Shown one piece after another: positions 10,749-18,537 of a DNA stretch of 60,718 bases (its first letter is position 1; every line of letters begins with the position of its first letter). The stretch spans positions 1-60,718 of the forward strand of contig JBILHQ010000007.1 of NCBI GenBank assembly GCA_044350415.1. Direction: 5' to 3'. The position numbers were made by a program, and so were the translations under genes. The notes under the pieces were generated by a model that was not told the origin of the DNA, searched no databases, and worked only from the letters and a program-made list of their open reading frames with translations. This DNA is from M3007 sp044350415. Its GTDB lineage: Bacteria; Bacteroidota; Bacteroidia; Chitinophagales; Saprospiraceae.

Positions 10749-10809
10749 CCATGTCGCGTAAGGTGAAGTAAAAGAAAAAAAGGGTAAAAGAATAAAAGTG
10801 CAAAGGGTG

Positions 10810-11789
10810 CTAATCCTGGGCTAAACGGAAACCGATATAGCTGCTCCTGCCTGAGGCGTTGACCCAGTAGCGATTCGCGACGCGGCAGATATCGTCATTG
10901 TAGTACCACGACCCGCCACGCAACACACGACGGGCAGCATCAGTTTCCTTGGGATCCGAGCAACCCGGATAAGGTCCCCAGTTATCCTGGCACCATTCCC
11001 ACACATTACCACTCATATCGTAAAGGCCCAGTTCATTTGCCGCTTTCGTGCCTACCTCATGGGTTTTACTACCTGCATTGTCATCATACCAAGCCACATC
11101 GCCAATGGTATTACTGCCTGCATATTCATATTGGTGGCGTTTTTTTCCGCCCCGGGCCGCAAATTCCCATTCTGCTTCTGTGGGGAGTCGAAAACGGCGG
11201 CCATACTTCTGGTTGGCTTTGGTGATAAAATTCTGAATATCATTCCACGATACCTGCTCCACGGGGCACTCTGCACAGTCCTTGAAATTAGAAGGATTGC
11301 TGCCCATTACTTCTAACCAGTCGGCCTGCGTCACTTCGTACTGGCCAATGGCGAAATTGCTCACCTGCACCTCATGGGGCATTCATTGCTGCCGGTTCCA
11401 CCCATGGTGTAGGTATCTCCTTCCACCGGGACCATGGTCAGGCCTGACTTTTTCCGGTGAGCGACCGGGCTGGCGATAGTGGCAGTAATCCGGGGTTTGG
11501 TGACTGGTTTGCTTTTAACAGCAGTTGGTTTCGTTGCGGGCTTTTCAGGTGATGGCTTCTTTGGTTTGGATGGAAGTATTTTTGCCTGTGCTTTAGCGAT
11601 TAAAGCGTCCAGATCTGTGCATTTGGCAGCATCCGGCATTTTTTTTGCTTTTTGCCAGGCTGACTTGGCACCTGCATAATTACCAGCCTTGAACCGTGTG
11701 TGGCCTTCATCGCGCATGGTGCAGCAATCGCAGTCCTGCACAAGTGCGAAAACAGGAAAAAGAAGGAGAAGGAGTATTCGGAATAGCAT
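10810..11789 (-). pseudogene. Formylglycine-generating-enzyme-like (SUMF1) protein, frameshifted
   Basis: Two overlapping frames make one protein. The N-terminal part (11361-11789, 142 codons) begins with an export signal (MLFRILLLLLFPVFALVQ). A short TPR-like stretch follows (HTRFKAGNYAGAKSAWQKAK), then a Pro/Lys linker and the start of a SUMF1 domain (GDTYTMGGTGSNEC). The domain resumes in another frame at 11382 (PHEVQVSNFAIGQYEVTQ) and runs to a typical SUMF1 end (VLRGGSWYYNDDICRVANRYW ... IGFRLAQD). Adding one base to the four-G run at 11376-11379 (+ strand) restores the whole protein. The cause may be a sequencing slip, recent decay or slippage-based switching. SUMF1 domains of this kind in Bacteroidota are often not true sulfatase activators. 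Confidence 0.85.
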
Positions 11790-12475
11790 GCGGGTGTGTT
11801 TTGGGTTGAATGGCTGTTTTTTTTAAGGAGAAACAAAACTACGAAAAGTCTGGGATTCAGTTATTCATGTGAATAACGGGTTAAAATGATACGGGGGGAG
11901 GGCCGGACACTACCCAAAACGAAATCTGTACTATTAAGTAACATGAACTCGGAGACAATAAATTTGATATTCAATGTATTATACAAATAGAAGTAACTAT
12001 TTTCTACATTTTCCGTAGAGGAATATCGAACACCGAATATCGAACACCGAATGTCGAAGTAGCGTATAGTACACCGTAAATGGGCCTTTTTAATGCCATT
12101 CCTTAATATTAGCCAATAATGCAAGTGTACGCTACGCTACTTCGACATTCGGTGTTCGATATTCGGTGTTCGATATTCCTCTACGATATTCCTCTTCATA
12201 GGAGATGTGGGTAATCGTTAGCTTTTAGACCCACTCTACGCTACTTCAGCGTTCGATATTCGGTGTTCGGTCTGGGTTACTGAGCCTGTCGAAGTATCGA
12301 TGTTCCTCTACAGAAAAAGAGAACACATATTTGCTCAATAACGAGTAAATATCTCCGAACTCAGGTTAAACAAGCATTTCCATTTGGAGCCCTGCAAGGG
12401 AGCTGTCACCATTTCCGCAGAAAAAGCGGAAAGGTAACATCTCCCGATCCCGGTTATTGCTGCCTGAAACAATAG
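11790..12475. other. Gene-poor, repeat-rich spacer
   Basis: No intact gene is visible. The stretch contains the 53-bp inverted repeat at 12014-12185 and a degenerate third copy of the same TTCGATATTCGG motif at about 12236-12306. After about 12320 the + strand frame that later becomes the decayed gene at 12476 is open, but it carries a TAG at 12473. Confidence 0.6.
12014..12185. repeat. Perfect 53-bp inverted repeat with 66-base loop
   Basis: The left arm 12014-12066 and right arm 12133-12185 are exact reverse complements over 53 bases. Each arm contains two tandem copies of a GAATATCGAACACC unit. The motif returns as a degenerate copy at 12236-12306 and as an identical 21-base block at 57367-57387. 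It is therefore a dispersed element family in this genome and not a local accident. No open reading frame of note lies in the loop. Confidence 0.9.
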
Positions 12476-13663
12476 GTTGCCCAAATCGGCGTTCCGGGAA
12501 AAGCCAAAGACCTGTTAAAAGAAAAAAAAGCAGAAAAAACGAAAGAACAACCAGCCGAAAAGCCCGCACCAGCCGAATCTACCCGGGAGACACCGTCCCC
12601 AACCGAATCATCTCCGGCGGCTAAACCCCAGGAAAAGACCACGCCCAGCAGAAGCAGAACAGAAGAGCGAAGCGCATCCCAGGACAAAACCGTCCCTAAA
12701 TCGACCGTAGACCTGGATTTTGACAGCGAGCCCTTCCAGCCCGCTATCGCATGGGCAAGTCTGCTGTCAGAAAACTGCTGGTACTACAATATCACCAACG
12801 GCGAATTGCACCTCAAGAACCTGTAAGTGTCTTTTCTCCCAAAAAAGACCAAAAGCGGGGAAGCGGTCAGTTATGCCAGTTATTCCAATAAAGTCCCGTT
12901 ATTGCGGATGGATGTGGTCGATACGCAGACTGGCGCGGTAAAAGGCTCTTTACACTATAATGCCGATGCCGGCTCGCTACCGTTCTATGATATGGAGCAA
13001 TTGACGGGCATGAATTACGCTTTTTCTGTCAAGGTATTGGAAGGGAGTTATGAATTGCCGTTTTGGGCCGGCACTAAACACTTTTACACCTACCCTTTCC
13101 AGGTGGATAAAAAGACCAATGCCGATCCTTACGCGCCGGTTCATGATTTTTATTTCCTCCATGGGCCGTGGGAAGATTGGGGGCACGTGGAATTTGGGCC
13201 AGACGGCCATTTCATTTTTAATTGTTACCTCACCTACCAAACCACCACTGTGCCTAATTCGGCCAGATGGAATGTGCGAAAATCCAATAAATACTTAGTC
13301 AAACTCTACCGGGAAGGAAAAATGGTGGCAGTACACAACCTTAATTCAGAAAACAAATTCAATGAAGGTGATATTCAGTTGGACAACGGCAAATGGCGGA
13401 AATATGATGCCACTTTGCATAAATACCCGGTGCCCAATAAAAATGACAAGCCGTTTTTCAAAAAGGAAGACCTGAAAGACGGCAATTATACGGTCGAAGT
13501 GCTACTGAAAGACGAAGCAGGCACCACCATCACCCACAAGTATGGGTTCATTGTAAAGGACAATGCTGTTGTTCCGAATGAAAAGGCCGACCGCACGAAA
13601 AATACGAATCCGCTACAGGTGCTGGAACAAGGGCGGGACAGATTTTTTGTAAAAAAGATGTAG
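12476..13663 (+). pseudogene. Unknown protein interrupted by in-frame stops
   Basis: One continuous frame runs through a Lys/Glu/Pro/Ala-rich linker (12476-12700) into a globular domain and ends at TAG 13661-13663. It is broken by TAG 12473-12475 and TAA 12824-12826. The sequence reads smoothly across the TAA (NGELHLKNL * VSFLPKKTKSGE) with no frame change. The downstream part alone is 278 codons from a GTG directly after the stop. Aromatic-rich segments such as HDFYFLHGPWEDWGHVEFG and the repeated beta-strand pattern suggest a secreted or periplasmic sandwich protein; I do not recognise the family. Both stops could come from glutamine codons by one C-to-T change. No start codon exists between the two stops in the linker. 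Confidence 0.65.
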
Positions 13664-13788
13664 GCTCTTCATGGAACAGTAATTATCGCTGATCTCCAAT
13701 TAAAATAACAGATTGAAACAATTTTTGGAGTATTTTGCAGGGTGGCTAAACAGCTGCCCTGTACTTACACATCTAATATTATCCCATT

Positions 13789-15861
13789 ATGAATAAAAAA
13801 TTACCTGTCACCTTCTTGTTGGCGCTGATTATTAGCGCCGTAAATGGGCAACTCGCCTGCATGGATACTACATTTGGTCCCAACGGTTTGGTCAATCCAC
13901 CTGTTGGGAACACCTATAAACAAGTGGAGCCGAGAATGTTACTGCTGCCCGATGGGAAAATAATTGTTCGGGAGATCCGTCTGCTGAGTGATGGTATCCT
14001 GTTGAGAGAATGGTGGATACATCAATTTCTTCCTGACGGCGTTTTCGACAATAATTTTGGCGTGAATGGTTCGATACTACTCAATCCAGGTGATTTAGGA
14101 GCTTATGCGCCATTGGGCGATGCATTGCAGATCTTGCCATCCGGAAAAATATTGACAGCCTGCCGTATCAGCGACCAAAACGGCATCCGGTCGACGATTA
14201 TTCAGTTGAATGCCGATGGTTCTTTCGACACTACTTTTGGCACCAATGGCCGGGTAATTTTTAATGATTATCCACCTCTTTCCGGCCTTGTCCCGCTGTT
14301 ACAGGATGTTGTGTCGAGGAGTGATGGAAAAACAGTGCTCATTTACCATTCCATAGGGACAGGATATAAAGATTATGGTTTCCGGCTGCTGGAGCCAGAT
14401 GGATCTGTTGTAGGAACCACCGATAGTATTCAATGGAAGATAACGCCCGACCGGGAAGAGGATTTCCGGAAGATGATTGCCTTGCCGGATAATGAATTAA
14501 TCATTTGTGGGTCATCCCAACCGATAGGCGGCGATTCCTCTTCCATGGATATTTCGCTGATAAAATTGAATGGCGCGCTTCAAAGAGACAGTACATTTGG
14601 GACCAATGGCGAAGTGACCAGCGACATTACGGGGTCTTATGACAACTCCAGTGATGTTCAGTTATTACCAGATGGGAAATTTTTAGTCTGTGGATTGGAT
14701 TACCGCTACCCCTACCAGCATCTTTCACTGGCGCGTTTTGGGGCCGGTGGCACTCCCGATCCCGATTTTGGCAATAATGGAACCTGGGATTACACCGGAT
14801 TACTGGATGCCCCTTCACCCAATCAATATTATCCCAATACCTTGCTTAGTCTGGACATTTTTCCAAATCAGCGTTTTGTGGTAAGTGGCTCTGTTAACAG
14901 ACCCGAAGCGCCCTGGAAAGAAGGGGGTGGATATTATCATTTCAACGCCAATGGGGCCTCCGATACAACGGTTAATCCAGCAGGTGTGGTGTGGTTCCCG
15001 GATATTGAATTCAATACTTACTTTGGTCTTCTGGACATTAAAGTACTGCCCGACGAGCGGATACTGGCTTGCGGTACTACCTGGGCCGGCCTTGGAGCAC
15101 CCACTAAACCTGCGTTGGCCCGCTTTCTGCCTCAACCAGGTGCCGTGGTATGGTATCAGGATCTGGATGGCGACGGGTATGGAAATGACTCCCTGTTCGC
15201 CGCAGTTCAACCGCAGGGATATGCGCCATCCCCGGGTGACTGCGATGATCAAAATGCGGCAATTAATCCAGGCGCAACAGAAATTTGTGACAATACCATC
15301 GATGACAACTGTAATGGGCTGACAGATGAGGACAACCAACCTCCTGTCGCTGTTTGTATCGACAATTTAACCGTTACCCTCGACGATACCGGACTTTTCA
15401 CGCTAAATGCGGCACTGATAGACAATGGCAGTACCGACAACTGCGGTATTTTGACTACAGCAGTTTCTCCAGCGCAGTTTTCAGTGCTTAATCTGGGCAA
15501 CAATACCGTCACCCTGACCGTCACTGATGCTTCGGGAAATGAAAATACATGCCTGGCAGTGGTTGAGGTAACACAGACCATCGGTACTACCGCCATCGCT
15601 GGCCGGGAATGGCTGCAATTGTCCCCCAATCCGGCAAAAGATCAATTGATGCTTTATTTTTCAGAAGCATTACTGTCAGGGTCCGTACATGTGGATATAT
15701 CTGACCAAAGGGGTCGGATGGTGGTATCCCAAGAAGAACTCTTATTACAAAGGCAGCTGCAGCAGGCATTAGATATCTATGGATTGCCGGCGGGTAATTA
15801 TTATTTACGGGTAATTGGAGGAGGTAACAAAATAATGGTGGCGCAGTTTAGTAAAATGTAG
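13789..15861 (+). CDS. Delta-60 repeat / MopE-type protein with T9SS type A sorting domain
   Basis: 690 residues with a signal peptide (KLPVTFLLALIISAVNG). Residues 25-440 contain six or more delta-60-type repeats with the marks 'LLPDGKI', 'FDTTFGTNGRV' and 'RFLPQPGA', which form a beta-propeller-like fold. At about 455-515 lies a MopE-type metal-binding motif (WYQDLDGDGYGND ... GDCDDQNAAINPGATEICD ... DDNCNGLTDE) with dense Asp ligands, probably for calcium or copper. A HYR-like Ig domain follows (SVLNLGNNTVTLTVTDASGN). The last 75 residues (LSPNPAKDQLMLYF ... GLPAGNYYLRVIGG) match the T9SS type A sorting signal. The protein is therefore expected to be secreted or held at the cell surface. 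It converges on the next gene with 2 bases between. Confidence 0.92.
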   Translation: MNKKLPVTFLLALIISAVNGQLACMDTTFGPNGLVNPPVGNTYKQVEPRMLLLPDGKIIVREIRLLSDGILLREWWIHQFLPDGVFDNNFGVNGSILLNPGDLGAYAPLGDALQILPSGKILTACRISDQNGIRSTIIQLNADGSFDTTFGTNGRVIFNDYPPLSGLVPLLQDVVSRSDGKTVLIYHSIGTGYKDYGFRLLEPDGSVVGTTDSIQWKITPDREEDFRKMIALPDNELIICGSSQPIGGDSSSMDISLIKLNGALQRDSTFGTNGEVTSDITGSYDNSSDVQLLPDGKFLVCGLDYRYPYQHLSLARFGAGGTPDPDFGNNGTWDYTGLLDAPSPNQYYPNTLLSLDIFPNQRFVVSGSVNRPEAPWKEGGGYYHFNANGASDTTVNPAGVVWFPDIEFNTYFGLLDIKVLPDERILACGTTWAGLGAPTKPALARFLPQPGAVVWYQDLDGDGYGNDSLFAAVQPQGYAPSPGDCDDQNAAINPGATEICDNTIDDNCNGLTDEDNQPPVAVCIDNLTVTLDDTGLFTLNAALIDNGSTDNCGILTTAVSPAQFSVLNLGNNTVTLTVTDASGNENTCLAVVEVTQTIGTTAIAGREWLQLSPNPAKDQLMLYFSEALLSGSVHVDISDQRGRMVVSQEELLLQRQLQQALDIYGLPAGNYYLRVIGGGNKIMVAQFSKM

Positions 15862-15863
15862 GT

Positions 15864-17282
15864 CTAATCCTCTAATTTATGAAAAATATACCTGTCGGAC
15901 CTTTTTGAATAATACCCGAACCAATTGGCACCACCAAAGCGGAAAGTACCTCTTGCGCGCGCAAGGGTGAATACACCCGTTTCATCATCTACAATATTGC
16001 CTATTTGTTGTTGAAAATTATGGGGCAACCAGCCGTCAGTATGGCTAAAATCGGTCGCATGAATTTGTGAATAAAAAAACGCCGATCGTTTTACACTGTA
16101 TCCGCCGGTAGTGACGCCCAATGGAATATTCGCCGGTCCTACCCCACCCGATTTGGTGGGTATGAACCGCTCCATGTAGCCTCCCATACCAACGAGGTAA
16201 TTATCGCCCGATTTACGAACCTGAATAAAGGGGTCTAACCGCAACATCTTTCGGGTCAGTTTACGGGTGGAACCAAAAGTCCGGTCGACTTCCAGCAACT
16301 GTTCGGCAGGCATCACCATCCTTGTATTCAACAATTCAGAGATAGAGTCATTCTTCCCTAATGTCTTGGAAAAAAGTAGTTTTTTATCAGATAAATTGAT
16401 GATTTTCAACACAAAAGTGTCCATGGTGATACACATTTGAAACAGTTTGTCATCGTATACACAACTGCTCACATCGTTTTCAACTTGTTGTTGCTTTTCG
16501 AAACAGTTAAACAGCCCATGGCTCATCGTGTATGTATTCAGATCGAGCCACGACACCACCGTGCGCGACACCGGATAGCCATAAAGTTGCACCACCGTAT
16601 CCGCCACGAAATACATTTTATTATTGGAAAAGTAAATCTTGTTTTTGGTGCTGGATGCCGTTGCAGGATCCAGCTCGATATCCTTTTGCGGCACTAATGG
16701 AAGGTATTTTTTTTCAAACATGCGCAGCGATTTATTGATCGGTACGATGTGTTCGGTGAACGTGGGCCCATCCGAAGACTCATAAACGATTAATTTCCCA
16801 CCCTTTCGCTTGCTCCGCTGACGAAAAACCAGGTAAAACTTGTCGCTTTCCTCCCTTCCTGTTACCAACTGGCTTTTCGAAGGATTTTTCATCCGTTGTT
16901 CCACAGTGAGGGTAAAATTAGTCCGGTCGATCACGGCTTGCCAGATCTCTTTTTTTCCCACACTCAGAAACACCCACAGTTGCTGGCTGCCTTTAGGCCT
17001 AAAAGTGCCAATTATTTTAATTTTATCGCTTGTTTTCTTCGCTTGCAGTGTTTTAAGGTCGGAAGTGCGGAGCACCTTTAAAGCATCATTGACTTCCACT
17101 GCCTGAAAATGGGCTTCCCCCCCAAATGCCGAATAAAAAAACAGGACCGATTGATGTTGCTCCGGAAAGTCAAAAACTACAGGAGGTTTGGTACTCAATC
17201 CAAGATCTATGGGAACACTTTGCGCTGCAATGGTGGAAACAATAACCATCAGCAGGAGCATGGTAGTGCATACTTTTTTCAT
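15864..17282 (-). CDS. Exported protein of unknown function
   Basis: 472 residues from ATG 17282. Longer in-frame starts exist (17396), but only MKKVCTTMLLLMVIVSTIAA from 17282 gives a proper signal peptide. The mature protein is beta-rich with many Lys and Phe. Repeated phrases such as LWVFLSVGKKEIWQAVID and NKMYFVADTVVQLYGYPVS suggest a propeller-like fold. No catalytic motif or sorting domain was seen, and I do not recognise the family. It converges with the delta-60 protein. Confidence 0.8.
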   Translation of the reverse strand: MKKVCTTMLLLMVIVSTIAAQSVPIDLGLSTKPPVVFDFPEQHQSVLFFYSAFGGEAHFQAVEVNDALKVLRTSDLKTLQAKKTSDKIKIIGTFRPKGSQQLWVFLSVGKKEIWQAVIDRTNFTLTVEQRMKNPSKSQLVTGREESDKFYLVFRQRSKRKGGKLIVYESSDGPTFTEHIVPINKSLRMFEKKYLPLVPQKDIELDPATASSTKNKIYFSNNKMYFVADTVVQLYGYPVSRTVVSWLDLNTYTMSHGLFNCFEKQQQVENDVSSCVYDDKLFQMCITMDTFVLKIINLSDKKLLFSKTLGKNDSISELLNTRMVMPAEQLLEVDRTFGSTRKLTRKMLRLDPFIQVRKSGDNYLVGMGGYMERFIPTKSGGVGPANIPLGVTTGGYSVKRSAFFYSQIHATDFSHTDGWLPHNFQQQIGNIVDDETGVFTLARARGTFRFGGANWFGYYSKRSDRYIFHKLED

Positions 17283-17392
17283 GTGCATTGTAATTGATGG
17301 GAGAGAATTACCCTTTTGGCACAAAGGTACCTCAATAATGAATTGGAAGAAAGGCTGGTTTATGCACTTTGAGTATTTTTGTTCGTAAGGAA

Positions 17393-17605
17393 TCAATCTG
17401 CGTCTATTTTCAATCCCCGAATCGCCTTGGGCACAAGTACCGCCCCATCTCCGATCTAATGGTCCCGGGCTCGATCACCCGCGCTAAAATTCTGCCATAT
17501 CCGCGCATGGCATTGTATCCACCCGGGCCGAGGTTCTTTTCCATTCGGGAGCAGGGATGAAGCCAAAAACTGTTTGAGCCAGCTCCATATACAGGCGCAG
17601 CCCGC
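17393..17605 (-). pseudogene. MOSC-domain protein C-terminal remnant, frameshifted
   Basis: On the minus strand, PCSRMEKNLGPGGYNAMRGY is followed by GRILARVIEPGTIR, which resembles the end of MOSC (molybdenum cofactor sulfurase C-terminal) domains. The continuation GDGAVLVPKAIRGLKIDAD and stop (17393-17395) lies in a second frame. One missing base near 17453-17457 explains the switch (TIR-V-GDG). No N-terminal half is present. The upstream bases look like repetitive intergenic DNA, so this is a truncated and shifted fragment. The family call rests on the short NLGPGGYNAMRG signature only. Confidence 0.4.
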
Positions 17606-17673
17606 GAAAACCGACCGGCGAGTTTTTTTGGCGCCGACGGAACAGCGGCAAAATACCTGGGATTCTTTGTAAG

Positions 17674-17858
17674 CCCTTGACCTTTTTGTTACTTTTTTTG
17701 TTAAGAAAAAAAGTAAAACCTACGGTGTACGCTACGATAGACTTTGCAACAAACTGAATATCATTATATTACAGTGTAAAAATATAGCCCTCGCGGATAA
17801 CACTATAGCGCGTTCTTTTTTTTCTTGACAAAAAAAGAGAACCAAAAAAAGTCAAGGC
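17674..17858. repeat. Imperfect inverted pair of T-rich elements
   Basis: The 46-base stretch at 17674-17719 (CCCTTGACCTTTTTGTTAC...) returns as a reverse complement at 17812-17858 with a few differences. They flank a ~92-base centre. A short block reading CAAAATACC(T)GGGATT occurs directly on both outer sides (about 17648 and 17864). This marks a composite repeat structure and no gene. Confidence 0.55.
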
Positions 17859-18088
17859 TGACGCAAAATACCGGGATTTGGCTAAGGCCGGTCGAAAACG
17901 CTTATCACCAAAAGGGCTTATCCATTTCAATATTTGCATAGATCAACAGCCTTTTTTTGACCAAACAACATCTGAAAAGATGTAGGTAAGCGGGGAGGTT
18001 AGAATCGTTCGCCTTTCAGAGGCGGGGGAGTTAATGCCCCCGATTTTGTCACGCACTCAAATGGATTGGTCTTTGTCGCCGAGTTATT

Positions 18089-18118
18089 CCTACTAGCCAG
18101 TAGGATGAGGATTGAAAC
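18089..18118 (+). other. Orphan CRISPR-repeat-like motif
   Basis: A perfect 6-bp stem with a 4-base loop (CCTACT AGCC AGTAGG, 18089-18104) is followed by ATGAGGATTGAAAC. Stem plus GATTGAAAC tail is the usual layout of type I/III CRISPR repeats. There is only one copy and no cas gene in the window, so an array is not claimed. Confidence 0.3.
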
Positions 18119-18147
18119 TGTTGTTGCTGATACCATTCAAAAGAAAA

Positions 18148-18183
18148 GCTCAAACTGTCCAGAACTTAGTGCCTCGCCCACTA
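18148..18183 (+). repeat. 36-bp dispersed repeat, copy 1
   Basis: This block (GCTCAAACTGTCCAGAACTT, then AGTGCCTCGCCCACTA) matches the reverse complement of 55331-55366 with two differences. The copies are 37 kb apart and lie outside genes. Confidence 0.75.
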
Positions 18184-18192
18184 GCGATTTTT

Positions 18193-18249
18193 ACATAGTA
18201 CACATAGAGCAAAGAGTACTCTTAGACGCTGCGCCTAAGTGTGCTATGT
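18193..18249. repeat. Imperfect inverted repeat at the edge of a gene remnant
   Basis: The arm at 18193-18207 (ACATAGTACACATAG) pairs with 18235-18249 with 13 of 15 matches. It overlaps the broken end of the membrane-protein remnant, so it may mark the junction where that gene was cut. Confidence 0.5.
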
Positions 18250-18537
18250 GAACCAGGGCAAAAAATACGCTGCATTCACCGTAAAAGCAGTCGTCGATGC
18301 GATAAAGACGCCCAGCATAGAACTCAGATGAAGTTGCATCCAATCCAAAGGTGACATTTTACCGGGGTTGGAAAAGACCCGCATATTTTTAACAGCATCA
18401 GATAATGCCCCTATCCCAAAAACGGTAAAGAGGATCGGAAATGCAATGATAACATCCGTAGTCAACAGGCAGGCTGCCCGTCCAAGCATCACTAAACCCA
18501 GCAGCCCCAGTGCAATAGAATATACCCGTTCCTTATC
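18244..18537 (-). pseudogene. Integral membrane protein remnant (DUF2306-like), truncated at both ends
   Basis: The minus-strand frame reads DKERVYSIALGLLGLVMLGR, then hydrophobic helices (TDVIIAFPILFTVFGIGALSDA) and MQLHLSSMLGVFIASTTAFT with VNAAYFLPWFT before TAG. This pattern (Asp/Arg loop, 'H..SMLG.FIA..TAF..N', then 'FLPWF') resembles the C-terminus of small DUF2306-like membrane proteins. No ATG precedes the first helix; the frame begins directly after the TGA of the regulator gene. The usual last helix is absent. It is therefore a fragment. A GTG at 18492 could start an 82-residue peptide. Confidence 0.5.

Noticed and set aside
17369..17560. A plus-strand small protein after the unknown exported gene
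   Set aside because: The opposite strand carries the more convincing MOSC-like fragment; the plus frame has unusual composition.
18087..18183. A CRISPR array
   Set aside because: Only one repeat-like unit; no second repeat at spacer distance and no cas genes.
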